64,000 nt of DNA from Alteromonas confluentis (GCF_001757105.1 NZ_MDHN01000004.1:169471-233470); one strand, 5' to 3'; shown: positions 25,852 through 35,770, counted from the first letter of the stretch. Program-made: numbers and translations. The notes: generated from the letters alone by a model not told the origin.

Positions 25852-27210
25852 TTACTTCTTAGTCGGGCGCGGCCAGTTGGCAATAACACGCTGTTTGGAA
25901 CGGGCAATGGCCAGTGCATTGTCTTCGACCTTGGCAGTGATGATCGACCCCGCCCCCACGGTTGCACCGTTACCAATGGTAACCGGTGCCACCAACGCAG
26001 AGTTAGATCCGATAAAAGCGTTCTCGCCAATTACCGTTTTCGATTTGTTCACACCATCGTAGTTACAGGTAATGGTGCCAGCACCGATGTTTGCGCCAGC
26101 GCCGATTTCGGCATCTCCCAGATACGTAAGATGGTTTGCTTTCGCGCCTTCACCCAGCACGGCTTTTTTCATTTCCACAAAATTACCGACTTTGGCTTTC
26201 GCTTTCATCACCGCACCCGGACGTAAACGACCAAACGGCCCCACGGTACACGCTTCGCCTACTTCGGCTTCTTCGATAATTGAATTTGCTTCGATAACGG
26301 CGTTATCGGCAATGGTGCAGTCTTTGAGAATACAATTCGGACCAATTTTCACGTTACTGCCCAATGTCACTTTACCTTCGAAGATCACGTTTACATCAAC
26401 CACGATGTCATTGCCGGTAGTGACTTCACCGCGAATGTCTACGCGTGCAGGATCAGCCAACGTCACACCATTCATCATAAGTTCGTGAGCCTGGCGAGCT
26501 TGCAGGGCACGTTCTAGCGCAGCAAGCTGTGCACGGTTATTAACGCCTTCTACTTCTTCAACCGCATCGGGCTGCGCAGATTGAATAGATTTTCCTTCTG
26601 CAGCCGCCATGGCGATGACGTCGGTTAAATAAAACTCGCCCTGGGCGTTATCGTTGCTCAGGTTACCCAACCAGCGTTTCAGATCGGCACCGGCCATCAT
26701 CATCATACCCGTGTTAATTTCCTTGATTTCGCGTTGCAGGTCGGTGGCATCTTTATGCTCGACAATGGCGGTGATGTTGTTGTTCTCACGCACAATGCGG
26801 CCCATGCCGGTAGGATCATCCAGTTGCACAGTAAGTAACGCTAAATCACACTCTGCTTTTACCGCAGCCAGACGCTCCAGTGTGGCCTTCTGAATTAATG
26901 GTGCATCGCCCACCAGCACCAGCACATCTTCGTCATCTTTGATATGTGGAACAGCTTGCTGCACAGCATGACCTGTACCGAGCTGCTCGGCCTGCAAACA
27001 CCAGTTTAGGTTGTTACCACTTACCGCCGCCTGCAATTGATCGCCACCATGACCATAAACCAGATGAACGGCGCTGGCGCTGAGTGCTTCCACTGTATTG
27101 ATGATCCGCTGAACCATGGGAATACCGCCGATGGGGTGCAATACCTTGGGCAAAGAAGATTTCATTCGCGTGCCTTTACCAGCGGCGAGAACAACTACAG
27201 AAAAAGCCAT
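25852..27210 (-). CDS. glmU: Bifunctional GlcNAc-1-P uridyltransferase / GlcN-1-P acetyltransferase
   Basis: A 452-residue GlmU, which acetylates glucosamine-1-phosphate and joins it to UTP to give UDP-GlcNAc for peptidoglycan and LPS. The N-terminal pyrophosphorylase shows [18 protein letters not shown] and later [10 protein letters not shown]; the C-terminal left-handed beta-helix has many hexapeptide repeats ([46 protein letters not shown]). It is on the same strand as glmS but is separated from it by a thioesterase and two other genes. Confidence 0.98.
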   Translation of the reverse strand: MAFSVVVLAAGKGTRMKSSLPKVLHPIGGIPMVQRIINTVEALSASAVHLVYGHGGDQLQAAVSGNNLNWCLQAEQLGTGHAVQQAVPHIKDDEDVLVLVGDAPLIQKATLERLAAVKAECDLALLTVQLDDPTGMGRIVRENNNITAIVEHKDATDLQREIKEINTGMMMMAGADLKRWLGNLSNDNAQGEFYLTDVIAMAAAEGKSIQSAQPDAVEEVEGVNNRAQLAALERALQARQAHELMMNGVTLADPARVDIRGEVTTGNDIVVDVNVIFEGKVTLGSNVKIGPNCILKDCTIADNAVIEANSIIEEAEVGEACTVGPFGRLRPGAVMKAKAKVGNFVEMKKAVLGEGAKANHLTYLGDAEIGAGANIGAGTITCNYDGVNKSKTVIGENAFIGSNSALVAPVTIGNGATVGAGSIITAKVEDNALAIARSKQRVIANWPRPTKK

Positions 27211-27424
27211 TTATAATCCTTAATTGAAGTGCTGCATACCTACTTAATGGCGCTAGTGTAACCAAGGGATGAGAACAAGTCAGCGACATCGTTATGAAAA
27301 GTTTAGAGAGAATATTAAATCTAATTGCGTTGGGTAGCAGTTCTGTTGGTGAAAAGGTATACTCTTTTGTCTATTAATTAGGTCAAAATCATTTACAGAA
27401 ACAGGCAGGGAGAGCAGGTAATCT

Positions 27425-28846
27425 GTGAACACATTTAGGACACTTCACCGCAGTATTTTACTGTTGTTTGCAGTAGTGGTGATCGCTATCGTTACGCTGG
27501 TCCACTTCAGTGTAAATAAAATTGTTGCCGAGCAAAGCCGGGCACAACAACAATCACTTTCTCCAGCCATTTCCCTGATCGTCAATCAGTTATTAAAGCC
27601 ATTGCATGTGTCTGAAGCTCTGGGGCGCTCAACAGAATTAGTGGCGCTAATGGACAGCGAAGAACTCGATGTGCCTGAAATTCAGTCGGCCCTGGCCCGC
27701 CTGGAAGATGAATTTGGCATGAAGTTCTTCATTGCCAGTGAAAAAGCCCGCATGCAGTACAATTCAGATGGCACCAACATTCCACTGATCAAAGGCAAAG
27801 TAAGCTGGTACTTCAAGTATAAAAAATTACCGGCCGACAGAGTCGCGGATATCGGTAAGTGGGAAGACACCCATTTCTATATCGACATTAAGATTTACAA
27901 CAAAGACAATGAATTCCTTGGCTTTTTTGGTATCGCCAAAAGCTTGAAGAGCTTTATTAGTATCTTCGATACCTACAAGCAGCAGTATGGTTACGATTTC
28001 CTTTTCGTCGACGAGCAAGGCGACATCATGCTGTCTTCAGAATCGTCGCTCATGGCCGAATACTCTGATTTTACCAATCTTTCAGAATTGCCGTGGTTTG
28101 CCAGTTTACCGGTAGATGTAAAAGATCAGCGCGCGCTGAATAACCGCCTTGTCACCATTAATCAGCAGGAATACTTAATCGCCGAAGTTAAACTTAACCA
28201 GTTCAACTGGACGGTGTACCTGCTAAGTCCGCTGGATAAACGTCAGGCGGATATCTCACAGGCCTTTGTGGTTAGTGTGGTGACCTTACTGGTTGTGGTG
28301 TTCTCGCTGTTCCTGATGATTTACCACCTGCTTTACTATTTCCGCAAAGATATGCAGCCTGAAATGGTGGTACGCAAAAGTCAGCGTTTACCAGACAGAC
28401 CTGGCATTGAAATGCAGTACAAAGAATTGCTGGAAGCGTACTCCTCTATCAGCGTTGTGATTGCAGGCATCGATAATTTCGCAGTAATCAATGATACCTA
28501 CGGCCGTAATACTGGCGACGAGGTGCTTGATAAAGTGGCGGGGAATCTCCTTGCCAGCATCCGCACCAAGGACATTATTGGTCGCTGGAGTAGCGAAGAA
28601 TTCATTATTCTACTGCCAGAAACCGGCCCCCACGAAGCAATGGATATCGCCGAGAGTTTGCGCGTAGGGTTGGCCACAATGGATACCAGTGACCTGCAAT
28701 CACAAATTCAAATCACAGGCTCTTTCGGGGTGTCGTTCTCTGCATCCAGTAAGTCGCTGAACGAGCTTACCGCAAATGCCGAAGATGCCTTGTATCAAGC
28801 ACGACGAGATGGCAGCAACCGGGTGTGTAAGCAGCTGATTAGCTGA
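27425..28846 (+). CDS. Membrane GGDEF-domain protein with degenerate signature
   Basis: A 473-residue protein starting at GTG 27425. Two transmembrane helices (about 9-31 and 275-300) enclose a periplasmic Cache-like sensor domain (GFFGIAKSLKSFISIF, YGYDFLFVDEQGDIMLSSE resembles dCache/LuxQ-type). A GGDEF domain follows (IAGIDNFAVINDTYGRNTGDEVL...), but its active-site loop reads SSEEF at residues 389-393 in place of GG(D/E)EF. Diguanylate cyclase activity is therefore doubtful; it may instead bind GTP or c-di-GMP or act as a partner. It is divergent from glmU. Confidence 0.88.
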   Translation: MNTFRTLHRSILLLFAVVVIAIVTLVHFSVNKIVAEQSRAQQQSLSPAISLIVNQLLKPLHVSEALGRSTELVALMDSEELDVPEIQSALARLEDEFGMKFFIASEKARMQYNSDGTNIPLIKGKVSWYFKYKKLPADRVADIGKWEDTHFYIDIKIYNKDNEFLGFFGIAKSLKSFISIFDTYKQQYGYDFLFVDEQGDIMLSSESSLMAEYSDFTNLSELPWFASLPVDVKDQRALNNRLVTINQQEYLIAEVKLNQFNWTVYLLSPLDKRQADISQAFVVSVVTLLVVVFSLFLMIYHLLYYFRKDMQPEMVVRKSQRLPDRPGIEMQYKELLEAYSSISVVIAGIDNFAVINDTYGRNTGDEVLDKVAGNLLASIRTKDIIGRWSSEEFIILLPETGPHEAMDIAESLRVGLATMDTSDLQSQIQITGSFGVSFSASSKSLNELTANAEDALYQARRDGSNRVCKQLIS

Positions 28847-28870
28847 TCCTTAACTTTTCTTAACTGCGAA

Positions 28871-28894
28871 AAGCTAAGAGCCCGGTCTTAGCTT
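28871..28894. terminator. Bidirectional terminator hairpin
   Basis: AAGCTAAGA (28871-28879) pairs with TCTTAGCTT (28886-28894) over a 6-nt loop between the convergent GGDEF and carotenoid-oxygenase genes. Confidence 0.7.
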
Positions 28895-28898
28895 ATTC

Positions 28899-30392
28899 TC
28901 AAATAACTGCGCCGTGAAACCCCATCGGCATATAGGTATCTAGTTTTGCCCAGGCGACGGGGCCGTCGCTTACGTGTTGAGCATCGAATACCATGCAATA
29001 AGTCGCTCCTTCTACGAAATTTAGTGCGGTATTTACCAGATACCCTTCCCCTTGTTTACTGCCAACAGGAATAAACAGCGGCTCCTCTGTGAGGAAGTCA
29101 TTACCCAGCACATGCAAATCCAATGCGCCGGTGTTTGTATTCAGACTGGCAATACTATTGTAATCGCCTCTTCCGACGGTGTTTGAAGCATACACACCAA
29201 ATTGATGTGAAGTGATCTCACCGGTAAACCGGCTGTCAAACTGAACAAACTCCATAATATGCGCGGTATTTTCAAGACGGGCTGTTCTTGCGCCTAAATC
29301 AATATGAATTTGAGCGGCAGTACTTCTGTCATGATTCCCGTCATCAGCGCTAAAAACTTGCTCAACCCCTTGCAACATTACATCTGCGTTATTGTACCAG
29401 CAGGCATTCACCACCAGCGATTGACCTTGCTGCCAGGCATTACCAAAATGGAAGATAAATCCGGCATGGAACGGCAGTTGCAGCGTAGGTTCAAGGGTAT
29501 TTTTATCAATAATAAGTAGTTGTCCCGGCTTATCGCCTTGCCATTGCATGCCGTCGATAAGGGTTTCTCCATGCGCTTTATTGATTGGCGGAAAGTAAAA
29601 AATCAAATAATTGTCTGTTACCGCAAAATCATGCACGTAACTGGCCGGTGCGGACACCACTTTATAGTTCAGCATTTTACCCTGAGGACTCATCTGATAC
29701 ACCATCAGTCCCTGGTGCCCAAAGAACGATAGATCACCGAAATTCCATAAATTGCCAAATCTGTCTGCATGGGGATGAGCAGAGAACGGCACTCCGTCCA
29801 GCTCACTTTTCAGCGATACCTGCCCTTGTGTCTCTAGCGATGTCGGGTCGATTTTATAAGGCATAGCCGCTTCCCACAGCGCCCACAACTCTCCGTCAAC
29901 AGGCAACAATGCTATGTTCGCTGTATTCACAGTTTCAGCATTTTTTGAAGGTCTGGCATTTTCTATCAGTGAGCCCGCACCATTATAAAGAAAGCGCCCT
30001 GCGCGACTTTCGGCTTCGAATTTTCCAGTACGTACAAACCGGCCAGAATGAGAAACCGCCTTATGTCCAAACGCATAGCGGTGTACAAATCCGTCACCGT
30101 CGAACCAATGGGTGTAACGTTGCTTACCTAATACCGCACGGGCAGGGCCATTGCGATAAAACTGTTTACCTACCAGCGCATTAGGTAACTTCCCCTGCCA
30201 CTGAAACTCTCGCGAAGGAATATCAGCAGTCAGCCCTTCCCAGCCCCGCAGTACCGGATTGTCTTTTAACTTTCGTTTAAATTCTTCATAGAAAGATTCC
30301 GGCTCTGCAGCAAGGACATTGAATCCAGCGCTATAAGCCATAGTTCCACAAGCTGCCAGCCCTAACCCTTTGAGAAAATCGCGACGTTCCAT
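28899..30392 (-). CDS. Carotenoid oxygenase family protein, Tat-exported
   Basis: A 497-residue member of the RPE65/carotenoid cleavage dioxygenase family. Four His ligands of the Fe(II) site are visible in order: PFSAHPHAD, SYVHDFAVT, GFIFHFGNA and the C-terminal MGFHGAVI. The N-terminus carries a Tat signal (RRDFLKG followed by a hydrophobic stretch), so folding in the cytoplasm and export to the periplasm is likely. The substrate (carotenoid, stilbene or lignin-type) cannot be read from the sequence. It is 4 bp downstream of a DUF2141 gene, and the pair is divergent from a two-component system. Confidence 0.9.
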   Translation of the reverse strand: MERRDFLKGLGLAACGTMAYSAGFNVLAAEPESFYEEFKRKLKDNPVLRGWEGLTADIPSREFQWQGKLPNALVGKQFYRNGPARAVLGKQRYTHWFDGDGFVHRYAFGHKAVSHSGRFVRTGKFEAESRAGRFLYNGAGSLIENARPSKNAETVNTANIALLPVDGELWALWEAAMPYKIDPTSLETQGQVSLKSELDGVPFSAHPHADRFGNLWNFGDLSFFGHQGLMVYQMSPQGKMLNYKVVSAPASYVHDFAVTDNYLIFYFPPINKAHGETLIDGMQWQGDKPGQLLIIDKNTLEPTLQLPFHAGFIFHFGNAWQQGQSLVVNACWYNNADVMLQGVEQVFSADDGNHDRSTAAQIHIDLGARTARLENTAHIMEFVQFDSRFTGEITSHQFGVYASNTVGRGDYNSIASLNTNTGALDLHVLGNDFLTEEPLFIPVGSKQGEGYLVNTALNFVEGATYCMVFDAQHVSDGPVAWAKLDTYMPMGFHGAVI

Positions 30393-30396
30393 GTGA

Positions 30397-30807
30397 TTAC
30401 TCCATATTAATTGAAATAGCGACGAGCTCTTCTGTCACAGGGAAGCGAATAGCCCCGAAGGTAGGTGGCCCCATTAGCCGGGGATTGGTACTGAAACCAT
30501 AAGGTTCGGTGGGTATACCTAACATATTAGTGTTTAGCTGGTGATTACCATCGAGATCCTGAAAAACCATCACGCTATATTCGCCGGCAGGCACATCGGC
30601 AAGAATAACCTTTTGGTCCTTTTTATAAACACTGACAATCTGACTCTGCATCGCTCGTTTTTTACTGAACGCATCTTCAGAATTGTAGACAGCAACATAT
30701 AACTCTCCGCTCAAGTTGTTCATATCAGTGAAAGTGATTTCTATGTTTGCAGCCTGCGCACCAATACAGTACAAAGTAGTTAATGCTGTGATTAGATGGG
30801 TTTTCAT
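30397..30807 (-). CDS. DUF2141 secreted protein
   Basis: A 136-residue exported protein with a signal peptide (cut near AQAAN). Family DUF2141: IEITFTDMNNLSGELYVAVYNSEDAF at the start of the mature protein, LADVPAGEYSVMVFQDLDGNHQLNTN in the middle and FGAIRFPV near the end. DUF2141 proteins often accompany carotenoid oxygenase genes; function is unknown. It is the first gene of the two-gene operon. Confidence 0.88.
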   Translation of the reverse strand: MKTHLITALTTLYCIGAQAANIEITFTDMNNLSGELYVAVYNSEDAFSKKRAMQSQIVSVYKKDQKVILADVPAGEYSVMVFQDLDGNHQLNTNMLGIPTEPYGFSTNPRLMGPPTFGAIRFPVTEELVAISINME

Positions 30808-30861
30808 AAGTCAGCTCCTTTGGTGATATAAACTCACTTTAGGTAACTCTGCTTTCGATAG

Positions 30862-30908
30862 CAGGTGCCAAAAGTCATATCATGGAGAAAAATGACTTCT
30901 GGCACCTG
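30862..30908. promoter_or_regulatory. 17-bp inverted repeat in the divergent promoter region
   Basis: CAGGTGCCAAAAGTCAT (30862-30878) and ATGACTTCTGGCACCTG (30892-30908) are inverted repeats with one mismatch, separated by 13 bp; the arm centres are 30 bp apart. The site lies between the DUF2141/oxygenase operon and the histidine kinase gene (34 bp before its ATG), a natural place for a binding site of the NarL-type response regulator. Confidence 0.65.
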
Positions 30909-30941
30909 TAGCCCTCAGCCAGCTTACGATAACGTTCGATA

Positions 30942-32102
30942 ATGGATATTTCGGATGACAGCGCAATAATGCAATCTACAGAACGAAACAACATTTTGCT
31001 CTTGGCTGGCGTACTCGGCTGGTTAGCGGTTATGCTGATCACCCGAATAAATGCCGTATTTGCCGGAGCGGGATTCTTCTATTATTCAGGCTTTGCGTTG
31101 TTTATTGGCGGGTTTCTGTTTGTGAACCTGAGCGAAAAAGTCGATAATCGCAAGCAGCTTGCCTTTGTTGCCCTCATTGTTCAGCTCGTCGGATTTTTTT
31201 TAGTATTTGGCTGTGCCCAGTCCAGCGACGCGCTTATTCTGCTGGTAATATTTGCCGGACAGCTACCCTTTTTCGCCAACCGTCGTCAAGCTATTGCTTC
31301 ATTGCTTGCCATTAACGGCGTCGCGCTTCTTATTTATTTGCTAGCCTGGGACAAAAGCCTGATTCCATCGGTAATAGCCATAGCACTTAACCTGGCGTTT
31401 CAAAGCTTTTCACTGGCAGTGGCCGATATCGCCGTGCGTGAAAGCAAAGCACGCTTGGCCCTCGAGCAGGCTAATGCCGAACTGGTTTCTACCCGCTCTC
31501 TGCTGGAACAAACCTCGCGGCAATCTGAGCGACTAAAACTCAGCCGCGATCTACACGACATTTGCGGTCATCAGCTCACTGCATTGCTACTTAATCTTGA
31601 GTTTTTAAGCAAAACTGTCCCTGGTGATCAGCAAGATAGTGTGAGTGAAACAAAAGCTATTGCTAAAGACTTACTGGAACAAATTCGCTGCGTAGTAAAA
31701 GCCAATAAGCAAAGCGCTCGTCTGGATTTAAATACCGCTATCGAATCTTTGTTTAATCACCTTCCACATGTGCAGGCTCACTTCAAAGAACGATTGGCAG
31801 CCCCCCTCCAGTCGAGCCACCACGCCGAAGTGCTGCTGCGGATATGTCAGGAGGCGGTGAGTAATGCGCTGCGCCATGGCAGTCAGAAACACATTACCAT
31901 TGCGCTGCAGCAAACATCAGCACAACTTCGTCTGACAATTAGTAATCCATACCATGCAAAACCTTCGACTCTGCCGGGTTCCGGGTTAGCGAATATGCGA
32001 GAGCGGGCAGCGCAACTGAACGGTGAAGTAGCGGTATCTAATGACAATCAATGTTGGACCGTAACAGTTCAGCTACCCTACAAGGAAAGTCACTATGATT
32101 AA
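30942..32102 (+). CDS. NarL-family sensor histidine kinase (DesK/HisKA_3 type)
   Basis: A 386-residue membrane kinase. The N-terminal half has about six hydrophobic helices (about 15-165) with no obvious sensor domain. After a coiled coil (ESKARLALEQANAELVSTRSLLEQ) comes the HisKA_3 box SRDLHDICGHQLTALLLNLEF with the phospho-acceptor His, then the N-box ICQEAVSNALRHG and the G-box SGLANMRERAAQL. ATG 30942 is taken; M10 is an alternative start. The response regulator gene overlaps by 8 bp. Confidence 0.9.
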   Translation: MDISDDSAIMQSTERNNILLLAGVLGWLAVMLITRINAVFAGAGFFYYSGFALFIGGFLFVNLSEKVDNRKQLAFVALIVQLVGFFLVFGCAQSSDALILLVIFAGQLPFFANRRQAIASLLAINGVALLIYLLAWDKSLIPSVIAIALNLAFQSFSLAVADIAVRESKARLALEQANAELVSTRSLLEQTSRQSERLKLSRDLHDICGHQLTALLLNLEFLSKTVPGDQQDSVSETKAIAKDLLEQIRCVVKANKQSARLDLNTAIESLFNHLPHVQAHFKERLAAPLQSSHHAEVLLRICQEAVSNALRHGSQKHITIALQQTSAQLRLTISNPYHAKPSTLPGSGLANMRERAAQLNGEVAVSNDNQCWTVTVQLPYKESHYD

Positions 32103-32724
32103 GGTCGCCATTGCTGATGATCAGCTTATGGTACGCCAGGGCATTGCTAGCTTATTGTCGCTAAGAACGGATATTCAGGTTGTCTGGCAGGCTGATAACG
32201 GCGAAGACGCGCTGGTAAAACTGGCTGAGCATCCTGTGGATATACTGCTCACGGATATACGCATGCCGGTGAAAAATGGTATTGAAACTGTGCACGTCTT
32301 ACGCAATAACGGAAATGATACCCGGGTCATTGTGCTGACCACGTTTGATGACCCAGACTTATTCACTCAGGCTATGGCTGCCGGTGCGAACGGCTTTCTT
32401 CTTAAAGATGTCGATACCGATAAACTGCATGACTCTATTGATACGATTTACCACGGCGGTATGCTGGCTGAGCCTGTGTTGCTGAATCAGTTGAGTGCAG
32501 AGCAGCTTTCTACCTTTGCAGACCCGACAATCGAACCGCTAAGTGAGCGGGAATTGGATATTCTCAAGCTTATCGCCGGCGGCTATTCCAATAAAGAAAT
32601 TGCCGACATGGTGTTTCTGGCCGAAGGCACTGTGAAAAATCATGTTTCTAATATTCTGGCGAAATTGCACACACGAGACCGCACCCGTGCAGTACTGAAA
32701 GCGCTTAGTGCGCGTTTAATTTAG
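32095..32724 (+). CDS. LuxR/NarL-family response regulator
   Basis: A 209-residue regulator with an N-terminal receiver (phospho-acceptor Asp in VDILLTDIRMP, acidic pair in IADDQL, TTFDDPDLF) and a C-terminal LuxR helix-turn-helix (LSERELDILKLIAGGYSNKE, EGTVKNHVSNILAKL). It is coupled to the kinase upstream. The inverted repeat at 30862-30908, between this pair and the divergent oxygenase operon, is a candidate target. Confidence 0.93.
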   Translation: MIKVAIADDQLMVRQGIASLLSLRTDIQVVWQADNGEDALVKLAEHPVDILLTDIRMPVKNGIETVHVLRNNGNDTRVIVLTTFDDPDLFTQAMAAGANGFLLKDVDTDKLHDSIDTIYHGGMLAEPVLLNQLSAEQLSTFADPTIEPLSERELDILKLIAGGYSNKEIADMVFLAEGTVKNHVSNILAKLHTRDRTRAVLKALSARLI

Positions 32725-32867
32725 ATCAAAAGGATACATCTGTCCTATGGAACTCACCCGGCACCCATTCTTCCGTCTGTGAAATCGGTACAGACCTTCG
32801 AAGGCAGCATAGCTGACCTGGTAAAACATAAACCATTTTTGTTGGCCTTACAGAAACGGTTTATAGG

Positions 32868-33758
32868 TTAATTCTGCAACGCTGATTTTGGCTTTCGTAA
32901 CCGCGCCAGTACTCCGGTAGTAAGCGCCACACCGGCAAGAATAAGCACGCCGCCAATCATGGTTTGTAGCGACAGGGTTTCGCTCAGAAAGAGTATTCCC
33001 CACACAATTCCGAATAATGGCACCAGATAGCCCACGGTAATTGCTTTTGCCGGGCCCACGCTGGCTATCAGTTGAAAATACAAAATATAGGCAATACCTG
33101 TTCCGCCGACGGCGAGTGCAATGGCGTTCAGCCAGGCAATACCTGATGGCATGGTTGCGGGTAACGTAGCTAGTGAAAACGGCAACAACGCGATGGAAGC
33201 AAATATCTGGCTGCCTGTGGCCACCACCAGTGGACGCACGCCCGCGAGCCATTTCTTCATCGCGCAAGCAGCAATGCCATAGCAGGTGGTAGCCAGGCAA
33301 GCGGTAAGAATTGGCACAATACTCACTTCTCCCTCGCCAACTTTGTGCGCACTAAGTACAACCACGCCCAAAAAACCTACGAATAAGCCGAATACAGACG
33401 AGGCTTTTAATTTGTCGCCCAACCACAAAAGTGCCACTAAAGCGCCGAACATGGGCGCAGTGGCGTTAAGAATGGCATTGATACCTGCTTCCAGATACAA
33501 GCTGCTGTAATTGAATAGAACGAAGGGCACGGCCGTATTAACAACGCCGATAAAAGCAATTTTCCACCAATGCAAACGGATGTCACGCCAACCGCCGAGG
33601 GCGAACATAAATGGCAGCATTACCAGCGTTGCCAGCACGGTTCTCACTTCCACCAGCGCAAACACACCGAACTCCGGTGCAGCCACCCGCATGAAAATAA
33701 ACGAACCGCCCCAGATCGCGCCTAATATCAGTAACGACAGTACATCTTTTCCATTCAT
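32868..33758 (-). CDS. EamA/DMT-superfamily transporter
   Basis: A 296-residue inner-membrane protein with about ten helices in two EamA repeats (N-terminal LLILGAIWGGSFIFMRVAAPEFG; second repeat from about 150, with LVPLFGIVWGILFLSETLS). Members export amino acids, nucleosides or drugs; the substrate is not predictable here. It starts 3 bp after the ogt stop and so probably forms a minus-strand unit with ogt and the Ada-AlkA gene. Confidence 0.9.
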   Translation of the reverse strand: MNGKDVLSLLILGAIWGGSFIFMRVAAPEFGVFALVEVRTVLATLVMLPFMFALGGWRDIRLHWWKIAFIGVVNTAVPFVLFNYSSLYLEAGINAILNATAPMFGALVALLWLGDKLKASSVFGLFVGFLGVVVLSAHKVGEGEVSIVPILTACLATTCYGIAACAMKKWLAGVRPLVVATGSQIFASIALLPFSLATLPATMPSGIAWLNAIALAVGGTGIAYILYFQLIASVGPAKAITVGYLVPLFGIVWGILFLSETLSLQTMIGGVLILAGVALTTGVLARLRKPKSALQN

Positions 33759-33761
33759 GTT

Positions 33762-34214
33762 TTACAGCGCTCCTTCAAGCTCTAATAATGTTGCTTTTCG
33801 ATGCAACCCACCCGCATAACCGGTGAGCTTGCCATTGGCGCCAATCACGCGGTGGCAGGGTATCACAATCGCTATGGGATTTTTGCCATTTGCGAGCCCG
33901 ACTGCGCGCACGCCCTTTGGGTTATCAATGGCTTCAGCAATATCGCGATAGCTACATGTCGCGCCATACGGAATGTCGCTCAATGCGTTCCATACACGTT
34001 GCTGAAATAGGGTACCGGCAGGCGCCAGTGGCAGGTCAAAGGTGGTGAGTTCACCAGCAAAGTAGGCTCTGAGTTGCTCACAGGCTTTTGTGGTGACAGC
34101 AGACGGTACACTGGCCGATGCTTCGCTTTCAACGAATCGAATTGCGGTAATACCTTGCTCACAGGCTTGCACCTCGACGATGCCGCACGGGCTTTGAATA
34201 AATTCGTTAAACAT
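33762..34214 (-). CDS. ogt: Methylated-DNA-[protein]-cysteine S-methyltransferase
   Basis: A 150-residue O6-alkylguanine-DNA alkyltransferase, length normal for Ogt. The suicide-acceptor motif IPCHRVIG is intact and the preceding helix-turn-helix is SYRDIAEAIDNPKGVRAVGLANGKNPI. It removes alkyl groups from O6-guanine and O4-thymine. It overlaps the Ada-AlkA gene by 8 bp, so the two repair genes are translationally linked. Confidence 0.95.
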   Translation of the reverse strand: MFNEFIQSPCGIVEVQACEQGITAIRFVESEASASVPSAVTTKACEQLRAYFAGELTTFDLPLAPAGTLFQQRVWNALSDIPYGATCSYRDIAEAIDNPKGVRAVGLANGKNPIAIVIPCHRVIGANGKLTGYAGGLHRKATLLELEGAL

Positions 34215-35643
34215 GGTTGGTTTCCACTTTCGGCTTGATGGCCAACTGCCAGAGCTGGAGGGTAAGGTAACTTCGCCAAGGTGCGGCCTGCTCGGGTGTA
34301 AGATTACGCGTAGCCATCATATTTCTCACTACTAAATCCCCTCCCAGGAAGCGATCCGGTTGGCTGTAGCCCCTTAACATCAGGTAGTCCACCGTCCAGG
34401 GGCCAATGCCTTTAAGTGCAAGCAGATCAGTCTCGGCATCAGCAGTCCCAAACTGCAGCGCATCAGTTTCTGCCCCATCAACGAAATATTGTGCTAGCGC
34501 TTTAAGCGCGAGCTTTCTACTTTGCGGCATTTTGAGAAACGTAAGTTCACTGTCTGCCACGGCCTGAGGTGTTGGAAAGGCACAACCGACGTCGGTTTGT
34601 ACGCCCAACTCCTGAGCAAGCATAGTGACATGTTTAATGGCGGCTTTCACCGAGACTTGCTGCCCTAACACGGCGCGGCAACCCGCTTCAAAAGCAGACC
34701 AAACGCCAGGCAATCGTAAGCCCGGTAACTGCTCGGCTTCTTGCACGCCCGCGTCGGCAAGCGCATGAGCAATCAAAAAGGGGTCGGTATTTAAATCCAG
34801 TACCCGTGCCAGATTATTCAGCACCGAACGAACACCCTGCAAATAGTCTGTAGTTACAGTTACCCGAAATGCAGCACGTTCCGGCAGATGCTCGGCAATT
34901 AAGTGACCGGTGCCGAATTCATCATGATAAACCCGCGAATAGGCATTATCTGACAGGGTTTCTACACCGGGAATGGCTCTCACTGCCAGAAAATCGCGAA
35001 CAAAAGCCCAGTTATAAGGTTTGCGGTAATGAATGAGTATACTGACTTCCGACATCGAATTATTTCTGGTTGCTGCCGTTTTACGCAGCTGAGAGGGGGT
35101 TAAAGACCAGGTGTTCCTCATTGCCGATTGCAGTCTTCTGGCCGATCCGAACCCCGCCGCATCAGCCACTTGCTCAACGGGCAAACTAGACTGCTGCAGA
35201 AGCTGCTTGGCAAACAGCAACTGATGATACTTCTGCCATTGAGAGGGTGAACACCCGGTATGCTGCTCAAGCAACTTATGCAAATAGCGGGTACTGATCC
35301 CCAAACGGCTGGCAATATCCGCCACAGACTTAGGCGGTATATCAGCGAGTAGTTGAGTGGCACGGGTAACAGTTGTAGCAACACCGTTCCAGGCAGGAGA
35401 TTGCGGCGCACTGTCGGGGCGGCAGCGTAAACAAGGTCGAAAACCGTCATGCATGGCCTGTGCAGCCAAATGGTAATAATCGACATTCTCTTCTTTGGGT
35501 AATTTTGCCGGACAGATTGGCCTACAAAAGATACCGGTAGATTTCACTGCGACAAAAAATTGCCCGTCGAAGCGCTTATCCCGTGATAAGCGGGCTTGCC
35601 GAAAGCGTTCTAACAATTCTGCCTGATGTATAGCAACTGCCAT
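34207..35643 (-). CDS. Ada-type zinc/AraC domain fused to AlkA 3-methyladenine glycosylase
   Basis: A 478-residue fusion. ATG 35643 (MAVAIHQAELLERF) is preferred; an upstream TTG at 35724 is unlikely. The N-terminal Ada zinc domain has the four Cys (GIFCRPICPAK, RPCLRCRPD) that take methyl groups from phosphotriesters, followed by an AraC helix-turn-helix (about 85-185; VADIASRLGISTRYLHKLL). The C-terminal half is an AlkA-like glycosylase with a helix-hairpin-helix (LKGIGPWTVDYLMLRG) and the catalytic Asp expected in GGDLVV. The O6-methyltransferase domain of Ada is absent and is supplied by the overlapping ogt. The protein probably senses and repairs alkylation and regulates this operon. Confidence 0.92.
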   Translation of the reverse strand: MAVAIHQAELLERFRQARLSRDKRFDGQFFVAVKSTGIFCRPICPAKLPKEENVDYYHLAAQAMHDGFRPCLRCRPDSAPQSPAWNGVATTVTRATQLLADIPPKSVADIASRLGISTRYLHKLLEQHTGCSPSQWQKYHQLLFAKQLLQQSSLPVEQVADAAGFGSARRLQSAMRNTWSLTPSQLRKTAATRNNSMSEVSILIHYRKPYNWAFVRDFLAVRAIPGVETLSDNAYSRVYHDEFGTGHLIAEHLPERAAFRVTVTTDYLQGVRSVLNNLARVLDLNTDPFLIAHALADAGVQEAEQLPGLRLPGVWSAFEAGCRAVLGQQVSVKAAIKHVTMLAQELGVQTDVGCAFPTPQAVADSELTFLKMPQSRKLALKALAQYFVDGAETDALQFGTADAETDLLALKGIGPWTVDYLMLRGYSQPDRFLGGDLVVRNMMATRNLTPEQAAPWRSYLTLQLWQLAIKPKVETNHV

Positions 35644-35770
35644 AAAGTACACAATGCGTTGGTGAGTTAGCAGGCAGTGTAAAACAAATTTTTGCGGCGT
35701 AAGCGACGAATTCGGCACTGACAATAAAATTGTCCGTGCCGGCGTGCGATTGATTTTTATCGATTGAGAT

